The position numbers were made by a program, and so were the translations under genes. Source: Prinia subflava (taxonomy: Eukaryota; Chordata; Aves; Passeriformes; Cisticolidae). From it: DNA of 64,000 nt. The stretch lies in assembly GCF_021018805.1 (NCBI RefSeq), contig NW_026960607.1, positions 4,094,501 to 4,158,500 of the forward strand. Direction: 5' to 3'. The notes beneath the pieces were generated by a model. The model saw nothing but the letters and a program-made list of their open reading frames with translations, ran no database searches and was not told where the DNA came from. Positions 14,001-24,956 of the stretch are shown one piece after another. Positions within the stretch are counted from its first letter, which is position 1. Each line of letters begins with the position of its first letter.

Positions 14001-14641
14001 ATGCAGCTACTGCAGTCTCAAGCAAAATGCATTCATTATATGAGGCTTCAGAGACATTTAAGAAAATGTAGATGCTTTCTACACAATTTCCAGACATAGA
14101 CACTGAATGGAAGGGAGTTAAATGTACTCATCTTAGGAACTGAAGAAAATCATTCAGAATTGAATCACTAAGACATTGGGCCTAAATTCCTCTGTCCCTC
14201 TGTCCATTCAGTCTCTGCCTGCTGAGTGAATTGATCCAGTTGCTTATCTTTTGAGGTTTGTGCTTAAACTGATGATGGAATGTCATATAATCTGTCTCTT
14301 GTTTAAATGTAGCAGTGAGGAGACATGGCATTGGGTAGTAAAGCATCCTTCTGGCATGTCCTTCTTTCTACTTGCATCTCAATTCTGCCACTCAGTATGC
14401 AGCCCATCTGAGATTCACTTTAAGATATGGCAATCTTTTAACCTTGAAAATTTGCCAGTTTACCATCCCATATATGCACATTACATGGGTTTATAGGCCA
14501 GTATTATAGAGTGGAGTGGTATCCTTTTGCATGGCTGTTTTGGGAGTGGTGTAGGTTCTTGTTTTATGCATTGACAAGATTCTTGGTTCAAGGTTGTTAA
14601 AAAAGTTTTACTTTAGTCTCCTTTTTCACTGTTAACCACTT
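8090..14641. other. Intergenic sequence between TMEM192 and the APELA-flanking LTRs
   Basis: AT-rich except for a GC- and CTG-rich island around 8540-9200 that yields several short overlapping frames on both strands, none with a domain I recognise. A C-run occurs near 13011-13022 and a T-run near 13412-13427. No gene, RNA gene or bounded repeat was seen. Confidence 0.5.
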
Positions 14642-15624
14642 TGAAAAGGACAGGACATATGCCTTTATTAATATTCAGCTCTTTATTAAAGTGATCAGCT
14701 CATTATTAAAGTCATCAGCAGGATTGCAGAGTCCGATCGGAGTTTTCCACGCTGCTGCAGCCATCCGAAGGAGCAGGTGCTGTCCCAGTTCATCATTCCA
14801 CTGCAAACAGTAGATGCTGAGTCCTTGTTCCCATAGGAACAGCTAGGAGTTCTCTCTGGTCAACCAGCAGAAGGCAGACCAGTGGTGGGGTCTGCCACTG
14901 GAGTGCAGATCAGCTCTTTACCCTCAGGGAAAACCTTCGAGAGTTCCCCGTTCTCTATGTCACTTAAGCTGGCTGGTTCCCATTCCATTCAGGCTCCTCA
15001 TAGGTCATGGTGAATCTTCAAACCAGGCCAGGGGGTGCATCTACTTCTTGCTCGGCCAGGGCACTATCTAATTCTCCTCTGACGAATCTAGCTTCTCGTC
15101 TTGGGGTGCAGTTTCCCTAAAAAACCCTCCCAGGATCCACCGGGGCAGTTTTATTTGCATATACAAATGCATATGCATTTGTCCTGGTCACAGCAGAGGT
15201 ATTCTTGCTGCAGGAGGTAGTTACCAAGAACAATGATAGGGCTATCTAGTCATGGGCAGCTTCTTTTCACATTTTAATGAGGTAGGAAAGTGTTGCCAGG
15301 CAACTTTTCTTCAGGGCAGCTTCCCTCCCTACTCAAACTTGCTGGGGTGTGGGGGTTACCTCTAGCTGGGAGGGGGGTCAGCCTCTTTCGAGGGACAGCA
15401 GCCCCATCCCAGCTATGGAGCTCTCTGCAAAACAGAAAAACCCCCATTTTTCTCAAAGGCTGGGTGACGGCACAAATTGGGAGGAGGGCGGTGGCATTCT
15501 CAGAGCTCTTTTAATATGCTAATGAGTGCTCTGTGTTTTCCTCTGGGGGGGATGGAGCTGTCTCGCTATGGGGCTAGGACATGGATAGCTTAGTTTTTTT
15601 TGACCGGGAAACTTGTTCATAACA
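14642..15624 (-). mobile_element. Solo LTR, ~1 kb family, copy 1 (downstream of APELA)
   Basis: 983 bp with a 4-bp duplication ACTT (14638-14641 and 15625-15628). On the - strand it begins TGTTATGAACAAGTTTCCCG and ends CCTTTTCA, with two AATAAA signals near its end (AATAAAGAGCTG and TTAATAAAGGC). Its orientation therefore matches APELA. An octamer ATTTGCAT lies at 15153-15160. Copies 2 and 3 are at 17933 and 31661. The 4-bp duplication points to a class I (gamma-like) ERV. No internal viral sequence adjoins it. Confidence 0.9.
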
Positions 15625-16439
15625 ACTTAGTAAATCGAAACATCTTGGCTCCACAGAGTGCAGATTCTGCCACCATTTATTTAGGATGCTTTCATGCCTG
15701 GGGCTACAACATTATTTTAATATATAATGAGTTTCAAAGATACAAAACTACTGACTGCATGTTTTATTCATTCTTAAATTGTAAAAAGAGCACCTGGTTT
15801 TCTTTTGATGCCTACCGTATTAGCATATGCTACCTGTGTGCTTCTGCAGCCACTTAGTATTTGAATGTATCTGCCCTCATCAGCTATAAAGCATTAATGT
15901 TTTGCACTTGTATAGCCTTTCATCCAAGGAGCTGAAAGTCTTTTGCTGACAATGATTAAGAATTGCAATCCCCTTTGAAGTGGGTGAGTGCTGCTTCATG
16001 TTACTGACGGGCAGGGTGAGGTGACTTTGCCCTGCATCCAGCACGGGGGAAGTGTCAGCGCTTGCAGCCCCGGAGCATCCTCTGCAGGTGCCGCTTTGTC
16101 CAGCCTCTGCGCTAGTGACACTCTTTGCCCCACGGCTTTGCCAACACCTGGGAGGGCAGCGTTCAGCCCGGTTAGCGGGCTCAGTTATTTCTCCCCGCCT
16201 CAAAAGACATTTGGTGGGGGGGGGGGGATAGTGGTGTGTGTGGCCTGGAAAGGGGAGAAGGCAGCAGAGGGCGGGACCCGTGCCCCAGGACTCCAAAACC
16301 CCGTGTTCCGAACCAAACGAGGGGAGCCCGGGTGCAACCCTACCTCTCGCACTGCTCCAAATGCAGGTGTGAATTCCCAGAGGTGCTCACTGGGCCCGGC
16401 CCACCCGCGCGGGTTTACCTGGCCACGCTCCGCCGGGGC
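15625..16439 (-). other. APELA 3' flank / probable 3' UTR
   Basis: Sequence downstream of the APELA stop on the - strand. A possible polyadenylation signal (AAATAAA on -) lies near 15676-15682, just before the flanking LTR. A G-run sits at about 16214-16228. A further non-coding exon of APELA, as in mammals, could lie here, but I cannot place it. Confidence 0.4.
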
Positions 16440-16528
16440 TCAGGGGAAGGGCACCCTGGAGTGGAGCGGCATGCAGCACCGGTGGGAGCAGCCGTGCCAG
16501 TGGAGCTTCCTGCACAGGGCCAGGTTGG
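16440..16528 (-). CDS. APELA: APELA exon 2: mature peptide and stop
   Basis: APELA (ELABELA/Toddler) is a secreted peptide hormone that activates the apelin receptor in early development and the cardiovascular system. This exon follows a CTCTCTCCGCAG acceptor on the - strand. It encodes residues 27-54 plus the last two bases of codon 26, ending with the near-invariant CMPLHSRVPFP and TGA (16440-16442). Joined to the exon at 16955-17030 it gives exactly 54 residues, the usual vertebrate length. Unusual: residues 31, 35, 36 and 43 are Cys, His, Trp and Cys, where the human peptide (from memory) has Arg, Arg, Lys and Arg. The peptide thus has four Cys (31, 39, 43, 44) instead of two. The identification is firm because of the C-terminal core, the split position and the length. 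Confidence 0.93.
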
Positions 16529-16954
16529 CTGCGGAGAGAGGGAGGGAGGGAAGCGGGGCGTGAGGGAAGCTGCCGGTAGTGCCTCTCCCCGGGACAGGCC
16601 AGCCCCGGCACTCTCTGGAGCTACCGCTGCCCGTGGCCACGCCCTCCCGTGCCACCGCTGCTTCCCGGTAGCAAGTCTGCAGTACTTGCCCACCTTGGGT
16701 CCCTGTTTATCCCTGTCTGTCCCCGTAGTCTTTCCCCCCGCCTCCCCTAAGACGCCAGACTCCTGGGATAGGCGAAGCATCCCCTCCCGCTGCCGCTAGA
16801 AGCAGGGATGAAGCGCACAGATGAATGCGCCAGGTCCAAACCCATCCCAGAGGTCACAAACCGCGTGTGGGACGAACAGGCCGGGGGTGCCCATGGCAGG
16901 CACGAACCCTCGGCTCCTGCCTCGGCACAAGCATCACGCTGAGGCATCACCTAC

Positions 16955-17030
16955 CTGGCCGCTGTCCGTAGGCTGGGAGGAGGCTCGCCAGGAGCACAGC
17001 CATGATCCAAAGCAGCAGCTGGAGCCTCAT
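16955..17030 (-). CDS. APELA: APELA exon 1: start codon and signal peptide
   Basis: Encodes 25 residues plus one base. After MRLQ comes a Leu-rich hydrophobic core ending ...LLPAYG, then QRP, which is the start of the mature 32-residue hormone. The donor on the - strand is AG|GTAGGT at 16954. The ATG at 17030 is chosen because it gives a compact signal peptide and a 54-residue total. The region is GC-rich with a CpG-island character, and a (CA)n run lies 37 bases upstream in the probable 5' UTR. Signal-peptide cleavage before QRP is expected from the family. Confidence 0.93.
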
Positions 17031-17064
17031 GTCTGCAGTGGAGGCGGAGGCGCACTCTGGGGTG

Positions 17065-17098
<34 letters not shown>

Positions 17099-17932
17099 CG
17101 GCGAGGAAAGGCACGCAGAGCCCCGTGGGGCCGTGAGGGGCTGGCAGCACCTGCAGCCCCGGCCCCTCACACGCCACTGACAGGCCAAGCAGCCAGGGCT
17201 GGCTGCTCCATGGCGGGCCAGTGACCGGACAGGGCCAAGGCTCCCGGGCTGCCTGCCCTGCTGTCCGGGCCGCCTTCTCTTCCCTTTTCCCTTTCACTCT
17301 GTCTCTTCTTCTGTCACTCCCCCTTATTTTCCATAAGCAAACAGCTCAGGAATGAAAAACCCGTGTAAACAGCAGCTCCTGTCAATGTGTAGGGGCAAGG
17401 AGCCTCTCGAACAATGCAGCTTTAAATTCACTCCACTTTAAATTCAACCCAGCCAGGAAAAAAACATATGTAAAACAAGCCCCGAAGTTCCCTCCCCCAT
17501 TTGCAACTGCTTAAAGTTTGCATTGCCCATATTGGTCCCACATGCAGACACCAATGGCAGGGGCAGGAAATGCCCCCCCGACCTTTGTTCTCCCCCTGAA
17601 GGCGAAGGCAGCGGAGTCCCCCAAGCATGGCCCTTGTCCCAGCTCAAATGCTTTCTCTCTTCTCTAAACTAGCTGCCAAACTGTGGCTATTCAAAGTGAA
17701 ACTGGAAGTAAAGGCTAATGGGCGTCTTTTGTACCATCAAGATTTTTGGAGGACCAGAATATTCAGGAATTAATTTGTGAGCTTTTGTACTGTGTAGGGT
17801 AAAATAGATATATCTGTTCCAGCGGTGCCACTTTGAGGGCAGCAGTTTTGGATGGGACATCCATTTGCATAACCCACCTGAACATTGCATCATATTTATC
17901 CTTGATTATGATGAGAGCTCGCTTTAACAAAC
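17031..17932 (-). promoter_or_regulatory. Probable APELA promoter / 5' UTR region
   Basis: About 0.9 kb between the APELA start codon and the upstream solo LTR. The proximal 300 bases are GC-rich and include a pure GT/CA repeat at 17067-17097. I see no clear TATA box. The assignment is by position only. Confidence 0.45.
17067..17097. repeat. (GT)n microsatellite just upstream of the APELA start
   Basis: An uninterrupted GT run of about 31 bases on +, i.e. (CA)n in the sense of APELA, ending 37 bases before the ATG. Confidence 0.98.
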
Positions 17933-18945
17933 TGAAAAGAACAGGGTATATGCCTTTATTAATATTCAGCTCTTTATTAAAGTGATCAGCTCATTACTAA
18001 AGTCATCAGCAGGATTGCAGAGTCCGATCGGAGTTTTCCACGCTGTTGCAGCTATCCGAAGGAGCAGGTGCTGTTGCAGTTTTTCACTCAGCTGCCCACA
18101 GTAGGTGCCGAGTCCTTGTCTCCACAGAAACAGCTAGAAGCTCTCTCTGGTCAACCATCAGAGGGCAGAGCGGTGAGGGGTCTGTCTCTGGAGTCCAGCA
18201 GAGCAGCCGTCAGCTCTTTTACCCTTAGGGAAAAACTTCGAGAGTTTTCCGTTGTCTGTCTCAGTCACTTCAGCTAGCCGGTTCCCATTCCATTCAGACT
18301 CCTCATAGGTCATGGTGAATCTTCAAACCAGGCCAGGGGGTGCATCCACTTCTTGCTCGGCTAGGGCACTATCTAATTTTCTTTTGATGCATCTAGCTTC
18401 TCGTCTTGGGGTGCAGTTTCTCTAAAAAACTCTCCCAGGATTCACAGGGTCGGTTTTATTTGCATATACAAATGAATATGCATTTGTCCTGGTCACAGCA
18501 GAGGTATTCCTGCTGCAGGAGGTAGTTACCAAGAACAATGACAGGGCTGTCTAGGCATGAGCTGCTCCTTTTCACATTTTAATGAGGTAGGAGAATGCTG
18601 CCGGGCGACTTTCCTTCAGGGCAGCTTCCCTCCCTACTCAAACTTGCTGGGGTGTGGGGGTTACCTCTAGCCGGGGGGGGGGTGTGTCAGCCACTTTTGA
18701 GGGACAGCAGCCTCACCCCAGCTATGGAGTTCTCTGCAAAACAGAAAAACCTCCATTTTTCTCAAAGGCTGGGTGACGGCACAAATTGGGAGGAGGGGGG
18801 GTTGCATTGTGAGAGCTCAGAGCTCTTTTAATATGCTAATGGGTCCTCTGTGTTTTCCTCTGGGGGGATGGTGCAACTGTCTCGCTATGGGGCTAGGACA
18901 GGGATAGCCCAGCCCCTTCCAGAACCGGGAAATTTGTTCATAACA
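17933..18945 (-). mobile_element. Solo LTR, ~1 kb family, copy 2 (upstream of APELA)
   Basis: 1013 bp with a 4-bp duplication AAAC (17929-17932 and 18946-18949). It is alignable along its whole length with the copy at 14642, including the TGTTATGAACAA start and the AATAAAGAGCTG and AATAAAGGC signals on the - strand. It ends about 0.9 kb upstream of the APELA ATG and is oriented the same way, so a transcript starting in it would run toward APELA. The octamer ATTTGCAT (ATGCAAAT on -) is at 18458-18465. Confidence 0.9.
18458..18465 (-). promoter_or_regulatory. Octamer motif inside the LTR upstream of APELA
   Basis: ATGCAAAT on the - strand, the consensus POU/OCT-factor site, followed by an AT-rich near-palindrome. 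The same site is kept in the two sister LTRs (15153-15160 and 32133-32140). Function is inferred from the motif only. Confidence 0.5.
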
Positions 18946-19377
18946 AAACCACGCTAAAAACAGCTGGTGCAAATACCCAAACCTTAAGAGAAAAAAGGCG
19001 AAATCTGTGAAATATGGGAGCATCAGTGATGGCTTTGAAATCCAGTGAATTACTGAAATCAGTTGAAATTCGACTGGGTCTTTTCTTTTTTTCCAATCTG
19101 CTGATTTCTTGTGATGGAATAGCACCTAGTTATTTGGAAAAAAAACCCACCAAAACAAAAAACAGACAAAAAAAACACTAACAAAATTTGCTCCTTTTTG
19201 GGAAAAAAATTTCTTCTAAAACATGTGGGAAAGAGTACATTTCTATATAAGTTAAGTACGACTATTATTACTAGGTTACTATTATTGAAAGTTGGATAAA
19301 GTTATTATTTGCCTATTTCATAAAAGAGTGAAATATATAGTTGTTGTTTATTTGTTTGTTTGTTTTTTGTTTGTTTT

Positions 19378-20037
19378 TGTAATAAATTACATGGGATAAT
19401 TCATGTTATAAGGTTACATGTATATAAAAAAAAATGTAATAAGCAAGCCCGGGTTTGTAGCGATGAAACTGGTAAGTCCGGGCTTGTAGTAATTGCCTTT
19501 CAGGATGAACAACGGCTGTGGCCAGGCAGAGCTGGAGAGCGAAAAGCACCACCATTAACAACAAGAAAGGAAAGTAGACCAACTCTTTCTGAGCAAGGAG
19601 ACTGTAAAATGCCCAGCCATCAAGAAAGATATTGATCTCAGCAGCAATATAGAAGACACACCTCTATTCATCATTTTAACTCCCTACTCACTCTGAAAGT
19701 CTATTCAGCAGAGAGGACAGCTGAACGAAAACTTAGTTATTATTCATCTTTCCCCGGAAAGCCTATTCAGAAGACAGGGTGGCTGAATAGAACAAAGAAC
19801 TCTGGAGGCAGTGGGGGGAAAAATAAACTGTATTTAAGGGGACCCCGGAACGGGCTGAATTTGTGAACAGGGGAGAGTCACAGTGCGATAGAGGCTGTGG
19901 CTATGGTTCACCCAGTGCCAATCCCGGGTTATTGACACTTCACTTTTGACTGCTGGTTTGCCAAAAATTTTGGTTCTGTAATTCTTTAATTAACAAAAAA
20001 TATTTTATTAATTAAAATTGACTGAGCATTTATAACA
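19378..20037 (+). mobile_element. Solo LTR, 660 bp ATAACA-ending family, copy 1
   Basis: Begins TGTAATAAATTACATGGG and ends GCATTTATAACA, with TTTT on both sides (4-bp duplication, weak because it is low-complexity). Internal landmarks shared with the copy at 36549 are the repeated CCGGGCTTGTAGT motif, the TATTTAAGGGGACCCCGGAA box and the final TATTTTATTAA stretch. The + orientation is inferred from the position of the TATA-like box in the second half. Confidence 0.8.
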
Positions 20038-20217
20038 TTTTGGTTTTGTTTTAATTCAGTTGTTGCCTCTGTATTGTTTTCCCTTATTGTGGGCTTTCCC
20101 ATTTTGTTTAAAAGCCTGTTTAACTCAATAGTGCACGCTTGTCCCTCCTTGCAGAGTTGTACATCATTACTTGTGATTTATTAAAATATGAATATTGATC
20201 TAATATCAATATTCAAC

Positions 20218-20534
20218 TGTGACGGACAAAAGACTAACAGTTAAAGTTAGAAAGTGTATGTTTATTGCGACGCCGGGCAGCGCGTGGGATAGCTCCCTAG
20301 TGCACACTGCAAAGATCACAGGTAATTACAAAGCCTTTTATTTACAAAAATGTTGAATACGCGAAATACAAATGCATATTCATACCCCTGTCACTTCCTC
20401 TTCTCCACTTCATATGCTAATTGACAAAAAGGCTATTAAGCATGCGTAGTTTGTTCCCTGAAATGGGTCGGTGGTCATTTTGTGAGGAGTGGTCACCAAA
20501 AGGAGGAAGTAAAACGAGTCTTCCTCATTCTAAA
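20218..20534 (-). mobile_element. Probable solo LTR
   Basis: On the - strand the segment ends with CGCAATAAACATACAC, then about 30 bases and GTCCGTCACA, the usual arrangement of a polyadenylation signal, short R/U5 and CA end. TTCAAC occurs at 20212-20217 and again at about 20535-20540, a candidate 6-bp duplication. However, the left end of the element on the - strand would then not start with TG. The boundary at 20534 is therefore tentative. Confidence 0.5.
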
Positions 20535-20540
20535 CTTTCA

Positions 20541-22289
20541 ACCTTTTCAATGCAGATGTGACTGATGGATGGTAGAACTCCCTGTTTCCTGTTTTCCAGG
20601 ACTATTTCAGTGGGTTTCTGGAAACAGGAGGTCTTGTGTTGTATTGATTAGTTTCTCTGTTTGACATGCAATGAGTCATTAAATCCGGGGTAGCTTATCT
20701 TAAATCCGGTTTCTTTTAACCATCCTCTAACTTTTAACTGATTTCAGCAAAGCTTATCTATTCATTTCAGCTAAATCAGCAACATCTATTGTTAACTGTA
20801 ACCTTAGCTTTTCTCAAAGCTTCGAAATTAGTGTCTTACTTGGTTACTTAATTTGTCTAGATAGATTGTGCCTGTATTAATTAAAAGACAAATTGCAGCT
20901 TGAATACATGGAGGAAGTAGTTACTAAATGTTGTTTTAAAATGATACCAAGACTGCTGGAGAAGGTGTCTCAGACAAAACAGTAACAAAGGAAATCATCT
21001 GCTGGTTGATCAGATTTGTCTGTCCTAACCAGGAGACATGTCCCAATGTTCTTCTTTACAGCTTGGTGGGCATTAAGTCTTCTCTTTGTTATTTCTGGCC
21101 TTTAAAGTGACTTTTTTTTTTTAATATTGTTGCTACTAGCTCAGCTGAAACCAGGGTCCTGTGGTGGCAGTGACAGAATTTTCTTAAGGGAGTATAAATT
21201 CAAATACAAATGTGGTGGAGTAGGAGAGGAGTGCTGTGGCCAGATCACTCAACGAGTTTGTAACAGCCAGGGTTACATCCTCAATATCCTAAATGTCATT
21301 CTGACTCCACTAGGACAAATTTAGGGATGTGTTCTCTTGCTCACCATGAATGAGAACACACTGGGCACCTCATTCCTACAGCCCTGCAAATGATCATCAT
21401 TTTCATTCTGCAGGTGAGGTTCAGGCTTATAACCTTAAGGTGGAAAGTAGTATAGACTTCAAAGTGATAGGGACTCTGCAAAAAGCTAAAAGGCAGAAAG
21501 AATGCATAGACTATCACCAGTCCCTTGGGCTATCTAGGCCTCTTCTGCACCTGAATGTTGTGAAGTTTACAGACGTGAGGTGACATTACATTTAAGAGAC
21601 TTGAGTAAGATGCAATAATTAAGTGCCATATTTATTGAGGGTTTTTTTTTTCCATTTTCGTATACTATAAGCTGTTAATTCCACTGTTAACTCTGTGCCA
21701 AAGTTTACAAATATTTAGTTGACTAATGAAATCCAAGCCACTATAACATGAGCATGACAGAGTTATTATAATTTTCATGTAAGATACAGTAATAATTCTA
21801 TGCTTCCTTGCTGAAGAAATTTCTAAAATGTAATACAGACCCACTCAAGAGTTTGTAGTTCTTTTGCAAGCAGCTTTCCTTCAGGTACTTACTTTCACGT
21901 GCATAGTGCTGCTTGAAATCAGGCAAATAACAACTCCGTAGAATGTAGTGATGTAATAGTTCTGCCTTTTTCACAGTCTTTGCTGGTGGGTTTATGCTGT
22001 CTTAAGAGGAAAGGGAATGTAAAGTGAGAAGGAAAGCTGGAAGTCTGGAGATAATGCTTTATGAGCTAGAAGAATTGGTCCGTTGAATCAAAAGCCTTCC
22101 TTGTCTTATAATCTGAAAGGAACATAATAAAGGAATGATGATTTCAGAACTTATTACCTATATCATTGCTACTTCTCCAACAGATATTCTCTTCCCTATT
22201 TCCTCCTTGATAGGATCAAATAGTCAGATTATCAGTTTACATCCAGAAAGTGAGGAAAATAGCATATTGCAGAAATAAAAAAAAATTGG
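20541..22289. other. Intergenic, no gene seen
   Basis: AT-rich sequence with only short random frames. No bounded repeat was recognised. Confidence 0.5.
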
Positions 22290-22295
22290 AAGTGT

Positions 22296-22706
22296 TGTTG
22301 TTGCTTAAATTTATGGGGGGTCCCCGGGGAGTGCCCCCCGGAGACCCCCGGGGTCCTAGGGGGTCGTGGGGTTCCCGTGCTGGCAGGCAAAGAGACTTCA
22401 GATGCCGGTGGGGTGCTGATGAGATGAGGGTTTATTCACTGAGGGAGAGGGGAAGGGAAGGGGAGAGGGGGAAGGGGGGAGAGGAGAGGGGAGCGTCCGG
22501 ACGCCTCCAGGGGGAGAGGGGCAAAGAGAGCGAGACCCCTTGCGTTAGTATTCTTATCACAGAGGTTCAAAGGGGCTCAGTAACATTCTCCAGCCAATGA
22601 GGTTACAGATAACTTGATACTGCAGGGAGGGTACAGACTTGGGATAAACCATACATTTTCCAGGGGTGAGCTAGAACAAACCATTTCCATAAAATGCAGT
22701 CCCACA
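22296..22706 (-). mobile_element. Solo LTR, ~0.4 kb family, copy 2
   Basis: 411 bp with a perfect 6-bp duplication AAGTGT (22290-22295 and 22707-22712). It is collinear with the copy at 7679, with the same purine-rich tract, the same polyadenylation signal and the same C/G-rich end. It lies in inverted orientation to the third copy at 23609. Confidence 0.9.
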
Positions 22707-22712
22707 AAGTGT

Positions 22713-23602
22713 TAAATAGGAACTGCCTTTCCTGAATATCAAATGTTAACTGTAAATAACACGACATTATCTTTTGCTTAACACATTTCGGTAAATACTG
22801 TATCACTCCACTGATTATGGATTGTTCTGGGTGACATTTTCAGTAGAGAGACTGCTACAGTCTTATTTGGGGAAAAAAATTTGAAAACATGCTGCCATTT
22901 CTAATAATAAAATTGGAAGAATGAAGGGAAAAAGGCTGAGGGAATATCAAATAATTTTGTCACATATAGAAGAATAAAAATTATCTTGATAAATGAAAGA
23001 GCAAGTCACTGGAAGAACAAAATAATGTGAAGAAGCAGTAAAATGCAGAGTATTAAGAAATAGAACAAGCAGAGTTGGATGATTACAACAGGAGAGAAAG
23101 ACAATTGGGCACCTCCTAGTATGGAGTAAGAGATTAATTAGCATTCCCTATTGCTCTGTGTCTTAGTTTGGAAAGACAGGTCTCGGTCAGGGAAAACTGA
23201 AGTTTCTCTTGGAATGGAGAATGTAAAAACCCCCCTCCCTCCAAATTATAACAATTTTGCAATTAGGAGCTTTCAGGCAAAAATATGGGAATAGGAATAA
23301 CAGTTGTTTACTAGGAATATTAAAAAAAAAAGAAAAAATACAAATGCAGTAGTACGAAAAACAAACAAGCAAATAAACAAAAGTCCTAGAAAACCCTGAC
23401 AGAGTCAGAGATACGACCTGACACCCTGTTGTCAAGGTGTTGGAAGTCCAAATAAGTCTTCCTGGAGTAACAGATGTTGTTCTGTGAAGTAGAGATGATT
23501 CTGCAGAACAAAGGGTCCAGTGCTGGTAAGATGGGCCCAGTCTTCCTCCAAGAATTCAGTAGAAAACTGACTGCATTAGTGTTTGGGATTGCAGGTTTTA
23601 TG
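22713..23602. other. Intergenic spacer between two inverted LTRs
   Basis: AT-rich, with a short A-rich patch near 23321-23340. No gene or RNA feature was seen. Confidence 0.5.
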
Positions 23603-23608
23603 CTGGTG

Positions 23609-24036
23609 TGTGGGATTGCATTTTATTGAAATGGTTTGCTCTGGCTCACCCCTGGAAAGTGTATGGTTTATCCCAAGTCTGTAACCTCCCCGCAGTATCG
23701 TGTATCTGTAACTCTATTGGCTGAAGAATCTTACCGTGCCCACTTTGAACCTCTCTGTTAAGGGTGCAAAAGGAGAGGGCTTGCCCTCTTTTCCCTGGAG
23801 GCCTCTGGAGGCTGCACTGCTCTCCCCTTCCCTCTCTCCCCTTCCCTTTCCCCTCTCCCTCAGTGACCATGCTGCCTTCCCGGGGTAAGACTCCAAATAA
23901 ACCCTCATCTCATCAGCACCTCACCAGCCGTCTAGAGTCTCCTTGCCTACCAGCATGCAAACACCCACGACCCTAGGACCCGGGGGGCTCCCGGGGAACC
24001 TTCCCTGGGGACCCCCCCTAAATCTAAATTACAACA
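23609..24036 (+). mobile_element. Solo LTR, ~0.4 kb family, copy 3
   Basis: 428 bp with a perfect 6-bp duplication CTGGTG (23603-23608 and 24037-24042). It starts TGTGGGATTGCATTTTATTG, has CAAATAAACCCTCATCTC near 23895 and ends AATTACAACA. This copy reads on +, unlike the copies at 7679 and 22296. Confidence 0.9.
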
Positions 24037-24405
24037 CTGGTGGAAAGGCTTTGGCTCCTCCCACTGGGTGGAGCATCTCACAATGGACTGATGTTGTCAG
24101 TCATGTGAGAGGCCTTAAATGACCCATTCACAGGTGATGTCTATCAGAGGATAATGGGTGGAAGAGGATAGAAGAACAATATCTCCCAACAGGTTTCAAC
24201 AGATGAAAATAGAATACACATTTTTGGTTACATTTTTCAACCCAAGACACTCTGCTAGTCAGAAACTGAATGCTACCTTTGTTTGGAAGGCCAGCATATA
24301 ATTATAAACTCTAGTTTATAAGGTTTATCATTAATATTTGAAAACAGCTTTCAAATGCTATCAGTATAAAATGTTAAGTAAAACTTCTAAAGTACAGGAA
24401 TTAAT

Positions 24406-24795
24406 TGTTATGTATGGGAATACTGGTTTCAATCCTGGTTGTTGCCTTCTGCTAGAAGGCGGGCGACCTGGTTTCAAAGGACAGCACGGCGGCTCGGCCT
24501 TACCCGAGCCACTCGGGCCATAGACAAGCACTGACACCAATTTGGTGGAAGAGTCAAAATGGCATTTATTACTTTACATCTTGGAGTTAAATACTCAAAG
24601 GGGTTTCATTACGTCATAAGGGGATGGTGGGTCTAGTTAGAGTTAGTAAAGGAATGGAAAACTACTGGAGTTAGGAGGGGTCACATACCACAGAGGGGTT
24701 ATTTGCTTATCTCTGTGGATGAGGAGGGGGAAGTGTCCCGCTGCCTTTCTGTTACATCCCGAAATCTTCTGCAGCACCTGTCCTTATCTACCACA
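24406..24795 (-). mobile_element. 3' LTR of ERV-A
   Basis: 390 bp. On the - strand it begins TGTGGTAGATAAGGAC directly after a G-rich polypurine tract (24796-24811) and ends CATACATAACA. AATAAATGCC, the expected polyadenylation signal, lies near 24560. No partner LTR exists at the other end of the provirus, and the duplication cannot be checked because that end is lost. Confidence 0.8.
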
Positions 24796-24956
24796 TCTCC
24801 CCCCTCCCCCCACGATAAATGAGGTAGTCATAATCATAGGCACTAAAATGAGGTACAAAGTAGTAACTTAATAAGGGGAAAGGGTTTAGTGAACTTGGGT
24901 GAATTTTGCAAGGCAGATTAGGAAAACCTCGCAACTGGCAGTGTTCACAGTTTGGT

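Noticed and set aside
15988..17297. Several overlapping frames of 70-190 codons on both strands in the GC-rich region around APELA
   Set aside because: They overlap each other, have low-complexity Pro/Arg/Gly composition and no domain; high GC makes stops rare. Only the two short APELA exons show splice sites and homology.
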